Below are positions 44,614 to 52,754 of a DNA stretch of 64,000 nucleotides, in pieces (within the stretch, counting starts at the first letter, position 1; each line of letters begins with the position of its first letter). This stretch comes from Flavobacterium sp. NG2 (GTDB taxonomy: Bacteria; Bacteroidota; Bacteroidia; Flavobacteriales; Flavobacteriaceae). The translations under genes were made by a program, and so were the position numbers. The notes under the pieces are model-generated. The model was not told the origin of the DNA, made no database searches, and worked only from the letters and a program-made list of their open reading frames with translations. Where the stretch lies: NCBI RefSeq assembly GCF_034119845.1, contig NZ_CP139420.1:2148001-2212000 (forward strand), in the 5' to 3' direction.

Positions 44614-47600
44614 ATGAAAAAAACTACCCAACCAGATTCCGTAAAAAAATATGGAATCCTTTTAGTACTATTTCTCATTACGACAACATTTTCAAACCAG
44701 CTTTTAGCACAAGTCAAATTTTTAGATAGTACCGTAGTCACTAGAGATGCCTTTTATTTCTGGAAAGCCGATGATCCTCAACCCTATCATTATGGAGCCA
44801 GTATTAATCCTCACGGGAACTGTGTGAAGGTTTCTAATGGCTATGTGTTTTATACTTGGTACCGTGGCGGATGGACGGATAGAACCTTGATGGTTTCTCG
44901 TAAAAAAATAGGGGAAGGCAATTGGGTTCATGTGGCTTTGCCAGCTAAATTAAGTTTGGTAGGAGGGAAAGGGGATACGCACCTCACTACTAATATTGGT
45001 ATTTGTCCCATAGACGGTACTGTTCATTTGATGTTTGACCACCACAACGAAGATTTGAATTATATCCGCTCAAAAAAGAATATAGCCTTCGGTCCTGACA
45101 GTGAATTTACAGCTGCCAATTTTTTACCCCAACAAGATTATCTAATCTCAGGGAAGGTAGTAGATGGCGTTACCTATCCTGATTTGTTTAATAACGACCA
45201 AGGGGAAATGTATTTTGAAAGAAGGCTAGGCTCGGCAGTTGGAGGAAATGTGGTTATGACCTATTACAATGGGGATACTTGGTCACCTGAAACGACCATT
45301 ATTCAGGGCACGGGAACTCAGGTATCTCAAGGCGAACGAAATTTTGCCTACGGTAGCGCTGTTTTAATAAATGGTAAATTCTATTATACATATTCTGTAC
45401 GTTGGGCTGAATCTCCTACAACATTAAATGAAGGGGTTTATTTGATGGAGCTTGGCGCTAGAATGGATAACAAAGCAACGAATGTAGCGGGAAAAAGTTA
45501 CGATTTACCAATTATCGACCACAAGCCTTTTCTGATTGCAGACCCTAGAAGTGTGCCCGCTAATGCTGGTTGGGCAGGTGGACCACAAGTGGCTATTTCT
45601 CCTAAAAATGATATTTATTTGTACCAAGTTCCAAAGAGTACGACACATTATAATTACCTGAAAAAAGCAGGTGAAACTGAATTTGCAGAAGAACGAGGCA
45701 AAGGAACTTTAGGAAATTTTTACGGCAACCGCATGTATAAATTTATTGAAAGTGGAGAGGATTTGGTCATTAGTAGTTGTTTGGCAGGTACCTACACTTG
45801 GCGTGAGGACTTCAGAATGACGGTAGGTTCGCGCTTTAGAAAAAGTATTAAAATAATGGATAACGGAACTATTGTGGCCGTTTATAGTGGTACCGAAAAT
45901 AGCGAAAAAGTATCTATTTATTGTTATGTGTTCCAAATCGAGAAGTCAGAATATACAACACAAACTATAACTTTTGATGCGATTGGTCAAAAAACAGAGG
46001 GCGATGCTGATTTCGCTTTGACTGCAACCGCAAGTTCTAATTTGCCTGTAAAATTTAGTTCATCAAATACAAATATTGCACGAATAGTAGAGGGGAATAA
46101 AGTGAAAATTATGGGTGTGGGAACTTGTGAAATTACGGCACAACAAGCGGGTGATGGTACCTTTGATGCTGCGCCCGAAGTCAATCAAACCTTAGTGGTC
46201 AATGCCAATACCAATAAAACAAATCAAACAATTGAATTTACTTTAGCCAAATCAGTACATACTTGGGGAGATGCTGATCAAGTCTTATCTGCTACAGCAA
46301 CTTCAGGCTTGCCAGTGGTGTTTGAAAGTTCCAATCCAGATGTGGCTGCTATCGTTGATGGAAAACTGCAAGTAAAACGTGCTGGAAGCACTACGATAAA
46401 TGCTTTACAAACGGGTGATACCATCTTTAATGCTGCTCCAATCGTAAGTCAACATTTTGAAGTACCTATTCGTCAGCAAACCATCTCTTTCAGTGCTATT
46501 CCTGAGGTGACTTCTGGAGACCCTGTATTTCAATTACAAGCCACAACTAACAATCCAAATGCTAAATTACGCTTTGTACTTCCAAACAACCAAGTGGCCA
46601 TTGTATGGGACAGTTTTGTGACAGACGTTTTAGGTCCGGGGAGTGCGACCATTACAGTAACCGAAGAAGGTGATGAATATTTTACTCCCGCACAAGCTAC
46701 AAGAACCATTACCGTTAAGCCTAAAACACATGTTATACCCGCTACCATCGAAGCAGAATATTTTACAACCAAAAGTGGTGTCAATATCACCCGTTGGAGT
46801 AATTCTGTTTTCTATTTGAATGATTGGGGTGTGGATGATTTTGCAGAATACACCATTGATGTTCCCGCAGACGGCACCTATGAAATTGAAGTTTTTGCGG
46901 CTTCTCCGAGTACTTCAAAAAAGTTAGAGGTAAAAAGTGGTGCTAATACTTTGGCAACGATAAACTTAGCTATAACCTCTAGTCTTACTGTATTCAAAGG
47001 AACTAAGGCTACGATTACTCTTCAAAAAGGAGTACAAAAAATTAAGATAGTGGGATTGATAGGAGGTTTTAATTTTGATAAAATGAAAATCAGTCTGGTT
47101 CAAGCTCCGACAGTCATAATCGATAAACCTACATTACAAGGCGATTCGTTTCGATTGCAAAATGTGGCGACAGGAAAATATTTGCTGTCGAATAGTTTGG
47201 AAACCACGACTAGCAATGGAGGAGAAGCGCAAGAAAACCTTTGGACTTTTGTAAAAACAAACTACAATGGTACAGATTTTTATAATATAGACAGTGAAGT
47301 TAGCGGTAGAGGAGTATTGCGTGCAACTGGTTCAGGATATACCGCCGACCCTTATGCGGTTATCAATACGAGTGTCGCAGCTCCTAAGCCAGATGTGGAT
47401 AAAATTTGGACCATACATTATGATGAAACAGACGATTCCTATCGATTTGAAGTCAGAGACCAAAATCGGTTTTTATACATTACTGAAAATGGAAAAGCCT
47501 ATAACATGCCAGCTGATATTACCGATACTAGAAGTAAATGGAAAGCAATTGCCAAAAGCAGTTCACTAAGTAATTCTAAAAATGTGTTTAATTCATCATT

Positions 47601-47826
47601 CCTAAAAGTATATCCTAATCCTGCTGAAAAAAAGTTTGTTGTAGAGTGTAATGATTTAGGAAAAGCAACAATTACAATCTATGATGTTTTAGGGAAGGTT
47701 ATATATAGTAAAACAACTGCTGAAAATAAGGTAGAAATAGAAGGGGATTTTAAACCTGGTGTTTATCTTATAAAAGTGGTAGATGAAAATCAAAAAATGG
47801 ATCATGTCAAAATTTTGATAAAATAA
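44614..47826 (+). CDS. Secreted multidomain BNR-propeller lyase candidate (PL24/PL25-like) with CBM6, beta-trefoil and T9SS domains
   Basis: A 1070-residue protein with signal peptide (ends near QLLAQV, ~33). The propeller (~35-450) shows SINPHGNCVKVSNGYVFYTWYRGGWTDRTLMV and NIGICPIDGTVHLMFDHHNED, paralogous to the protein at 40194. Two Ig-like (Big_2-type) domains follow (~455-690; QTITFDAIGQKTEGDADFAL and KTNQTIEFTLAKSVHTWGDADQVL) plus a third partial copy. A CBM6-like domain (~705-835, PATIEAEYFTTKSG, DDFAEYTIDVPADGTYEIEVFA), the shared beta-trefoil (~844-975) and a T9SS domain (~985-1070, LKVYPNPAEKKF) end the protein. The long binding tail suggests action on insoluble or cell-wall ulvan. 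Enzymatic family not certain. Confidence 0.75.
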   Translation: MKKTTQPDSVKKYGILLVLFLITTTFSNQLLAQVKFLDSTVVTRDAFYFWKADDPQPYHYGASINPHGNCVKVSNGYVFYTWYRGGWTDRTLMVSRKKIGEGNWVHVALPAKLSLVGGKGDTHLTTNIGICPIDGTVHLMFDHHNEDLNYIRSKKNIAFGPDSEFTAANFLPQQDYLISGKVVDGVTYPDLFNNDQGEMYFERRLGSAVGGNVVMTYYNGDTWSPETTIIQGTGTQVSQGERNFAYGSAVLINGKFYYTYSVRWAESPTTLNEGVYLMELGARMDNKATNVAGKSYDLPIIDHKPFLIADPRSVPANAGWAGGPQVAISPKNDIYLYQVPKSTTHYNYLKKAGETEFAEERGKGTLGNFYGNRMYKFIESGEDLVISSCLAGTYTWREDFRMTVGSRFRKSIKIMDNGTIVAVYSGTENSEKVSIYCYVFQIEKSEYTTQTITFDAIGQKTEGDADFALTATASSNLPVKFSSSNTNIARIVEGNKVKIMGVGTCEITAQQAGDGTFDAAPEVNQTLVVNANTNKTNQTIEFTLAKSVHTWGDADQVLSATATSGLPVVFESSNPDVAAIVDGKLQVKRAGSTTINALQTGDTIFNAAPIVSQHFEVPIRQQTISFSAIPEVTSGDPVFQLQATTNNPNAKLRFVLPNNQVAIVWDSFVTDVLGPGSATITVTEEGDEYFTPAQATRTITVKPKTHVIPATIEAEYFTTKSGVNITRWSNSVFYLNDWGVDDFAEYTIDVPADGTYEIEVFAASPSTSKKLEVKSGANTLATINLAITSSLTVFKGTKATITLQKGVQKIKIVGLIGGFNFDKMKISLVQAPTVIIDKPTLQGDSFRLQNVATGKYLLSNSLETTTSNGGEAQENLWTFVKTNYNGTDFYNIDSEVSGRGVLRATGSGYTADPYAVINTSVAAPKPDVDKIWTIHYDETDDSYRFEVRDQNRFLYITENGKAYNMPADITDTRSKWKAIAKSSSLSNSKNVFNSSFLKVYPNPAEKKFVVECNDLGKATITIYDVLGKVIYSKTTAENKVEIEGDFKPGVYLIKVVDENQKMDHVKILIK

Positions 47827-47845
47827 AGCATGGTTTCTTTGTAAT

Positions 47846-47882
47846 AAAAAAGCAGAAAGAGTCATTTTTTCTGCTTTTTTTT
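47846..47882 (+). terminator. Rho-independent terminator after propeller lyase 2
   Basis: AAAAAGCAGAAA pairs with TTTTTTCTGCTTTTTTTT. Confidence 0.7.
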
Positions 47883-48105
47883 ATGGGATTGGACAGGTTT
47901 TTTTGAAAAAAATAATAATAAATCTTACAATAGAAACAAGGATGAAATCCAACTGTCAATTTCGTAAAAATGTTCAGTAAATTGAATTATTTTTTAGATT
48001 AAATTCAGTTTTTTAAAAATTTTAGTATTGAATTTTTGTTGTTTTTGGTAAAAATATTGAAATATGTAATTTGAATCTTTTGTGTTGCTTTTTTTCGTTT
48101 GCTGG

Positions 48106-48150
48106 CAGGACAATGCAGGACATAGTTTTTTTTGTAAGCGGGTAAATTTG
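48106..48150 (+). promoter_or_regulatory. PUL direct-repeat activator site and perfect -7 box, upstream of CBM protein
   Basis: CAGGACAA-TG-CAGGACAT (48106-48123), with TAAATTTG, a perfect TAnnTTTG box, starting 19 nt later (48143-48150). The gene starts at 48229. Confidence 0.72.
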
Positions 48151-48228
48151 AATTAGTTATGAGGGAAGGTGAATCTACAAAAAGTAGCTTTTCTCATGAA
48201 AATGTTTAACTAATTTAAATTATTATTT

Positions 48229-49566
48229 ATGAAAAGAAAATTACAATTTTTAAGTGTTGTTGCTATGACAGCATTTTTGGGAGCGCAAGTTGTAAATGCG
48301 CAAATTGCTTTGCCTGGGTTAATTGAGGCAGAAAATGGTGTTTTTACAAGTACGAATAGTGGTAGTTTAATTGGCACTGCGAACTTTTCCCCTGGTACAA
48401 ATAATGGAATTTCTGGTTTCAACAATTCAGGATCACCTCTTGTTACAAGAACAGCAACTTATACCGTTACAGTTGCCACAGCGGGTATTTATAATCTATC
48501 TATGATTTACGGTTTTGCTACTGGTTCAACCGCAACGAATGCAGGACTAAGAGTATATATCCCAGCAGGAGAAACCACTTCTTTGCCATCTACAGATCAA
48601 TACAATGTTTTTGGTGGTGCTGGTGTGCTTAGAGTTAATCCTACTACATCCGCCAATTATACAACTGCAGTTCCTGGCACTTTTGTAAAAAATGGATTCT
48701 ATTTACCTTCAGGAACGTACAAATTATCGTTCGAAAATGTGGGCTCTGGTGGTTATAGTATTGATAAATGGGAAATACTTTCTAGTACGGTTTCTAGACC
48801 TTTTCCTAATGTAGGTACTGTGCCAAATATTACAACAACAGGAACAAACGAATTTGAAGCAGAAAATTATGATCAAGGAGGAGAAGGGGTAACGTTTTTC
48901 GACACTACCTTAGCTAATACAGGTACAGCAACTGCTGTTGCTTATCGTATAGATAATGTGGATGTAAGCAATGCAGCTGGGGTTGGATCTCCAAGTAATG
49001 CCAATGTTGTTAACGCTATTGCTGATACTGAGTGGATGGAATACACAGTAAATATTGTTAATGACGGTAATTACAAACTAGCAACAACTTATGCTTCTGG
49101 TTCAGATACAGGCTTAAAGTTAACAGCTGCAATTTATAATAGTACAGGAACAAAAATTTCAGATTTAATTACAACTCCTTTAGAACTTACAACGACAACT
49201 TCAGCAACTACTTATGTTGCTATAGAGTCTCCAGTTTTTCCTATTACAACTACTGGATCAAAAATAATTAGAATTTCATTTTCTGATGGAACTGGAAGTG
49301 GTGTTAACATAGATAAATTTAAATTAGTTTATAATAGCACACTTGGTGTAAATGATTTCGAATCAAATGTTTCAATTAATGTACATCCAAATCCAAGTGC
49401 TTCTGGTGTGTTCCAATTGAGGCAGTCAGTTAAATGGGAAGTATATTCTGCTTTAGGTTCTAAAGTAGCTCAAGGTGAAGGTACTGAAATCAATTTGTCA
49501 TCTCAGGCAAAAGGGGTGTATTTGGTTAAGACCGCTAAAGGTGCTACTAAAGTAGTATTCCAATAG
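48229..49566 (+). CDS. Secreted double-CBM6-like protein with T9SS domain, no catalytic domain
   Basis: A 445-residue protein with signal peptide (to VVNAQ, ~25). Two CBM6-like beta-sandwiches fill it: ~28-190 (LIEAENGVF, ATYTVTVATAGIYNLSMIYG, GTYKLSFENVGSGGYSIDKW) and ~205-365 (NEFEAENYDQGGEGVTFFD, EWMEYTVNIVNDGNYKLATTYAS, SGVNIDKFKLVY). The last ~80 residues are a T9SS sorting domain (INVHPNPSASG, KGVYLVKTAKG). No hydrolase or lyase domain is present. It is probably a cell-surface or released glycan-binding protein that docks polysaccharide or binds partner enzymes. It has its own, near-perfect PUL promoter. Confidence 0.85.
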   Translation: MKRKLQFLSVVAMTAFLGAQVVNAQIALPGLIEAENGVFTSTNSGSLIGTANFSPGTNNGISGFNNSGSPLVTRTATYTVTVATAGIYNLSMIYGFATGSTATNAGLRVYIPAGETTSLPSTDQYNVFGGAGVLRVNPTTSANYTTAVPGTFVKNGFYLPSGTYKLSFENVGSGGYSIDKWEILSSTVSRPFPNVGTVPNITTTGTNEFEAENYDQGGEGVTFFDTTLANTGTATAVAYRIDNVDVSNAAGVGSPSNANVVNAIADTEWMEYTVNIVNDGNYKLATTYASGSDTGLKLTAAIYNSTGTKISDLITTPLELTTTTSATTYVAIESPVFPITTTGSKIIRISFSDGTGSGVNIDKFKLVYNSTLGVNDFESNVSINVHPNPSASGVFQLRQSVKWEVYSALGSKVAQGEGTEINLSSQAKGVYLVKTAKGATKVVFQ

Positions 49567-49593
49567 TCTTTTCTTTCTCAATACTGCTTTAGG

Positions 49594-49666
49594 AACTGTC
49601 TAAAGTCTAAAAATACCAACTTGTTAATAATTCAGGATGCTGTTTTTAGTTTTTAGGCAGTTTTTT
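49594..49666 (+). terminator. Possible terminator after CBM protein
   Basis: AACTGTCTAAA and TTTAGGCAGTT pair across a long loop and are followed by six Ts; a shorter inner pairing is possible. Confidence 0.4.
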
Positions 49667-49759
49667 ATAAAAAAAAAAGATTTAGTAGAATTTAGGACAC
49701 CATCGAATGGCAATCGTTAGTGTTTCGAAGCTGTAGCGAATCTGTTTTTTAGAATGTAA

Positions 49760-52639
49760 ATGAATAAAATATACAAAATGAAATTACCCAATTTAATAAG
49801 TTTGCTGCTTTTGAGTACTTTGAGTATCAATGCACAGGTGGTGTTATCTGCAGATTTTACGAATAACAGCAATAACAAGTGGGAGTTAAAAGACATTTGG
49901 AATGTCGCCAACCGGATTTCGCCCACAACAGGTGCAGGAGTAAGAACTGGTTTTGAGGTGAATACCATCCGAATGGTTGGTGGGATTAATAAAAAAGTCA
50001 ATGGAGAAAATGTCCCTGATTTAGATTTTGATCCCGTAAGTTATGATACCAATACAGGCACCTATGTCTATAACTGGAATGTGCTAAAAAACCGTATCAA
50101 TGCCATTAAAAGAGATGGGGTTAAGATTTATCAATTTGTTCTTGACCAAGTGCCTTGGGCATTTCAACAGGGCTATACTTTTATACCTACGGGAACAAGA
50201 GACAATATCAATTTTAGAGAAGACGAAAGAGTAACTATTTATGGAAATTCGTTACCGCCTAAAGACAAAGTGGCTTACTTTAATTTTATAAAGGCCATGA
50301 TGACCGAATTAGTAGCAACTTATGGTGCAGATGAAGTATTGTCATGGCGTTTTAGAGTGGGTTCTGAAATCGAAACCCCTGAACATTGGAAAGGAACGGA
50401 ACAAGATTTTATCGATCATTTTGCCAATACTGTTAGAGCCGTTCGTGAAGTATTGCCAACTGCTACAATAGGATTGCACACTCGTGAACCTGACTTTATT
50501 TATAAAAATGGGACGGAACTGAATTATAAAGGCGAGCCAATTAAATCTTTTGCCAATGGAATTTTGGATTATTGTTTCGCCAATAATATTCAATATGACT
50601 TTTGGGGAGCTTCGGAATATGTTTTGATTAATAATTCTACCGATAGAAATATCAGTCAAAAATACATAAAACTTTTTGCGCCATTAATCAATAACCCGAA
50701 GTGGAATCCTAATGCAAAATTTGATATGATGGAATATGCTATTGTTACTACCATGGATGGAGCTGATGGTTTAGGCTATATAAATTGCGCTACGCCACAT
50801 ACCGAAATTATTAATTTGGCTTATTCCAATGTGTTTTATAGAAATAGTAATAAGGGACTACAAAATTTCTTTAGATGGGGACAAAGGCCTACTTCTATTG
50901 AAGTGCCTAGTATTGCGGTGCTGAAAACAATGACGGGTAAAAACAGATATGAAACCACTATCACAGGCTCACCTTCTGTAACAGGAAATCAAATAGATGC
51001 TCTTTTTTCTAAGAGTGCTACCGAAAAGGATGTTGTGGATGTGTTGGTGTATAACCTCAATGCAAGTTCGCTTAATTATCAAAATGATGAATCAATAAGA
51101 ATTTCATTTAATAGCGAATTACCAGTAGGTACAGTCTTAAAATACCGAAATCTAACCTATGGTAAGGATCAAAATGATTTGGAAAATTTCTTAAAAAACG
51201 AACCTACTTCAGGTTGGATAAAGTCAGGTTTTGATAGAAGAGGAGACCCTTCACGAACTTTAAATACTGCTGGAGCGGCTGCTTGGGCATCTTATACCAA
51301 TCCTAATCCGTATGCATTTAATGATTGGAGTTATGTTACTACAACAGCTCGTACCGATGGAGGCTCAGGATCTTTGGTAACGATAAACACCAGCTTGTCT
51401 TCGTTTTCATTTAAAAAATATGAATTCCGAATCAAAGAAGTTTCCACCATAGCAATTCCGGGAACTATTGAAGCAGAGTCGTACAATCCAGGAGGGCAAG
51501 GTGTAGGATTTTCTGATTCGGATACGGTGGATACTTTAGGGGCTGGAAACGGTATCGACGGCGTTGATGTTGGAATTTATAATGGTTCAAAATACGTTGG
51601 GCATACCCAAAATGGAGAATGGTTGAAATATACCGTAAACGTAGTGAACAATGGAAATCATGATTTTCAATTTTTATACAGTGCTGCCAGTGCAGGCTCA
51701 GTAGTGAGTATTGATGTGGATGGAGTACCTCTTTTTAGTAATTTTTCATTACCTCAAACCTCGGGGATAAACGATTTTAAGTCAGTTAGTAAGTTAAAAG
51801 TAGCATTGACTTCAGGTGTTCATGAATTAAGAATCAACGTCCAGTCGGGTGGGTTTAATTTGGATAAAATAATTGTTGAAACATCAGGTTTGAAGCCTTT
51901 TAAAACGATAGTGAATATTCCAGGAACGGTACAAATCGAAGACTATGCCTTAGGTGGTCAAGGGGTAGCTTACAATGATACTACACTTGGTAATGATACG
52001 AGTGGTTATAGGACAGAAAATGATGTAGATTTAGTCGCTGGAGGAACAGGTTTTGTTTCAACAGCACTGGCAGGTGGTGAATATATCAGATATCCTATTT
52101 ATGTGACACAGTCTGGGGTGTATCATATGGAGTTGAATTATAAAACATCTTCTACTACTTCTAAACCCATCGCCGCAGCGATATTAGCAGCTGATTTATC
52201 GTCATCAACTCCATTATTTACGGATGCTGGTGGTTCTACAACTTCGGGAGTGATTAAAAAAGTTGATGGTGGTGGTGGTACTATTTACGCTGATTATATT
52301 TCGACCAGTTTTAATCTTTATGAGGGGAACTGGGTGATTGAATTACAAATACCATCAGGAGGAGCTGGACCTAATTACGATTATTTTACACTTGTAATGG
52401 ATAGTCCTTTAGGGGTTAAAGATTTTAGTAAAAAAGATGAAGGTACTAAGGTATTTCCTAATCCAAGTCGTGATGGGATTTTTAATTTAAGCCAATCAAA
52501 TTCATGGAAAATTTATACTTTAACAGGTAGCGAAATTTTATCTGGCGAAGGTGCTGAGATTAATCTTGCAGCCTTTTCTAAAGGAATCTATTTGTTGAAG
52601 ATAAAAGGAGAATCGGTTAAAAAGCTGTTGTATCAATAG
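49760..52639 (+). CDS. GH39-like secreted glycosidase with CBM6 domains and T9SS domain
   Basis: A 959-residue protein; signal peptide ends near SINAQ. The start may be 49760 or the ATG at 49778. Residues ~30-560 form a GH39-like clan GH-A barrel: SWRFRVGSEIETPEHW with acid/base Glu ~203 and nucleophile Glu ~325 in KFDMMEYAIVT, plus VLKTMTGKNRYE typical of GH39 C-terminal regions. CBM6-like domains follow at ~568-710 (IPGTIEAESYNPGGQGVGFSD) and ~715-880 (IPGTVQIEDYALGGQGVAYND), then a T9SS sorting domain (TKVFPNPSRDGIF, KGIYLLKIKGE). GH39 activities include beta-xylosidase, and F. agariphila has a GH39 in its ulvan PUL; xylose-linked ulvan segments are a likely target. Promoter uncertain; a weak motif-like repeat is at 49683-49700. 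Confidence 0.87.
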   Translation: MNKIYKMKLPNLISLLLLSTLSINAQVVLSADFTNNSNNKWELKDIWNVANRISPTTGAGVRTGFEVNTIRMVGGINKKVNGENVPDLDFDPVSYDTNTGTYVYNWNVLKNRINAIKRDGVKIYQFVLDQVPWAFQQGYTFIPTGTRDNINFREDERVTIYGNSLPPKDKVAYFNFIKAMMTELVATYGADEVLSWRFRVGSEIETPEHWKGTEQDFIDHFANTVRAVREVLPTATIGLHTREPDFIYKNGTELNYKGEPIKSFANGILDYCFANNIQYDFWGASEYVLINNSTDRNISQKYIKLFAPLINNPKWNPNAKFDMMEYAIVTTMDGADGLGYINCATPHTEIINLAYSNVFYRNSNKGLQNFFRWGQRPTSIEVPSIAVLKTMTGKNRYETTITGSPSVTGNQIDALFSKSATEKDVVDVLVYNLNASSLNYQNDESIRISFNSELPVGTVLKYRNLTYGKDQNDLENFLKNEPTSGWIKSGFDRRGDPSRTLNTAGAAAWASYTNPNPYAFNDWSYVTTTARTDGGSGSLVTINTSLSSFSFKKYEFRIKEVSTIAIPGTIEAESYNPGGQGVGFSDSDTVDTLGAGNGIDGVDVGIYNGSKYVGHTQNGEWLKYTVNVVNNGNHDFQFLYSAASAGSVVSIDVDGVPLFSNFSLPQTSGINDFKSVSKLKVALTSGVHELRINVQSGGFNLDKIIVETSGLKPFKTIVNIPGTVQIEDYALGGQGVAYNDTTLGNDTSGYRTENDVDLVAGGTGFVSTALAGGEYIRYPIYVTQSGVYHMELNYKTSSTTSKPIAAAILAADLSSSTPLFTDAGGSTTSGVIKKVDGGGGTIYADYISTSFNLYEGNWVIELQIPSGGAGPNYDYFTLVMDSPLGVKDFSKKDEGTKVFPNPSRDGIFNLSQSNSWKIYTLTGSEILSGEGAEINLAAFSKGIYLLKIKGESVKKLLYQ

Positions 52640-52754
52640 ATATCTTTAAGCCTGTTTCAAAAATGAGAGGATTTTTTACTAACTGTGAATACTGATACTG
52701 GTGTTTTTAGTGTTTGCAGTTAGTAAATCATTACTGAAATAAAAGTAAAGAATT

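Larger units (their letters stand above)
47827..48228. other. AT-rich intergenic region before the CBM-only gene
   Basis: A 402-base gap containing the terminator at 47846-47882 and the PUL activator site at 48106-48150. No coding frame is evident. Confidence 0.55.

Noticed and set aside
47889..47896. TTGGACAG half-site before the CBM gene
   Set aside because: There is no partner half 10 bp away, and a full site exists closer to the gene at 48106.
52677..52723. Hairpin ACTAACTGTGAA/TTTGCAGTTAGT after GH39 as a terminator
   Set aside because: It lacks a T tract and has mismatches, so it is not convincing as a terminator.
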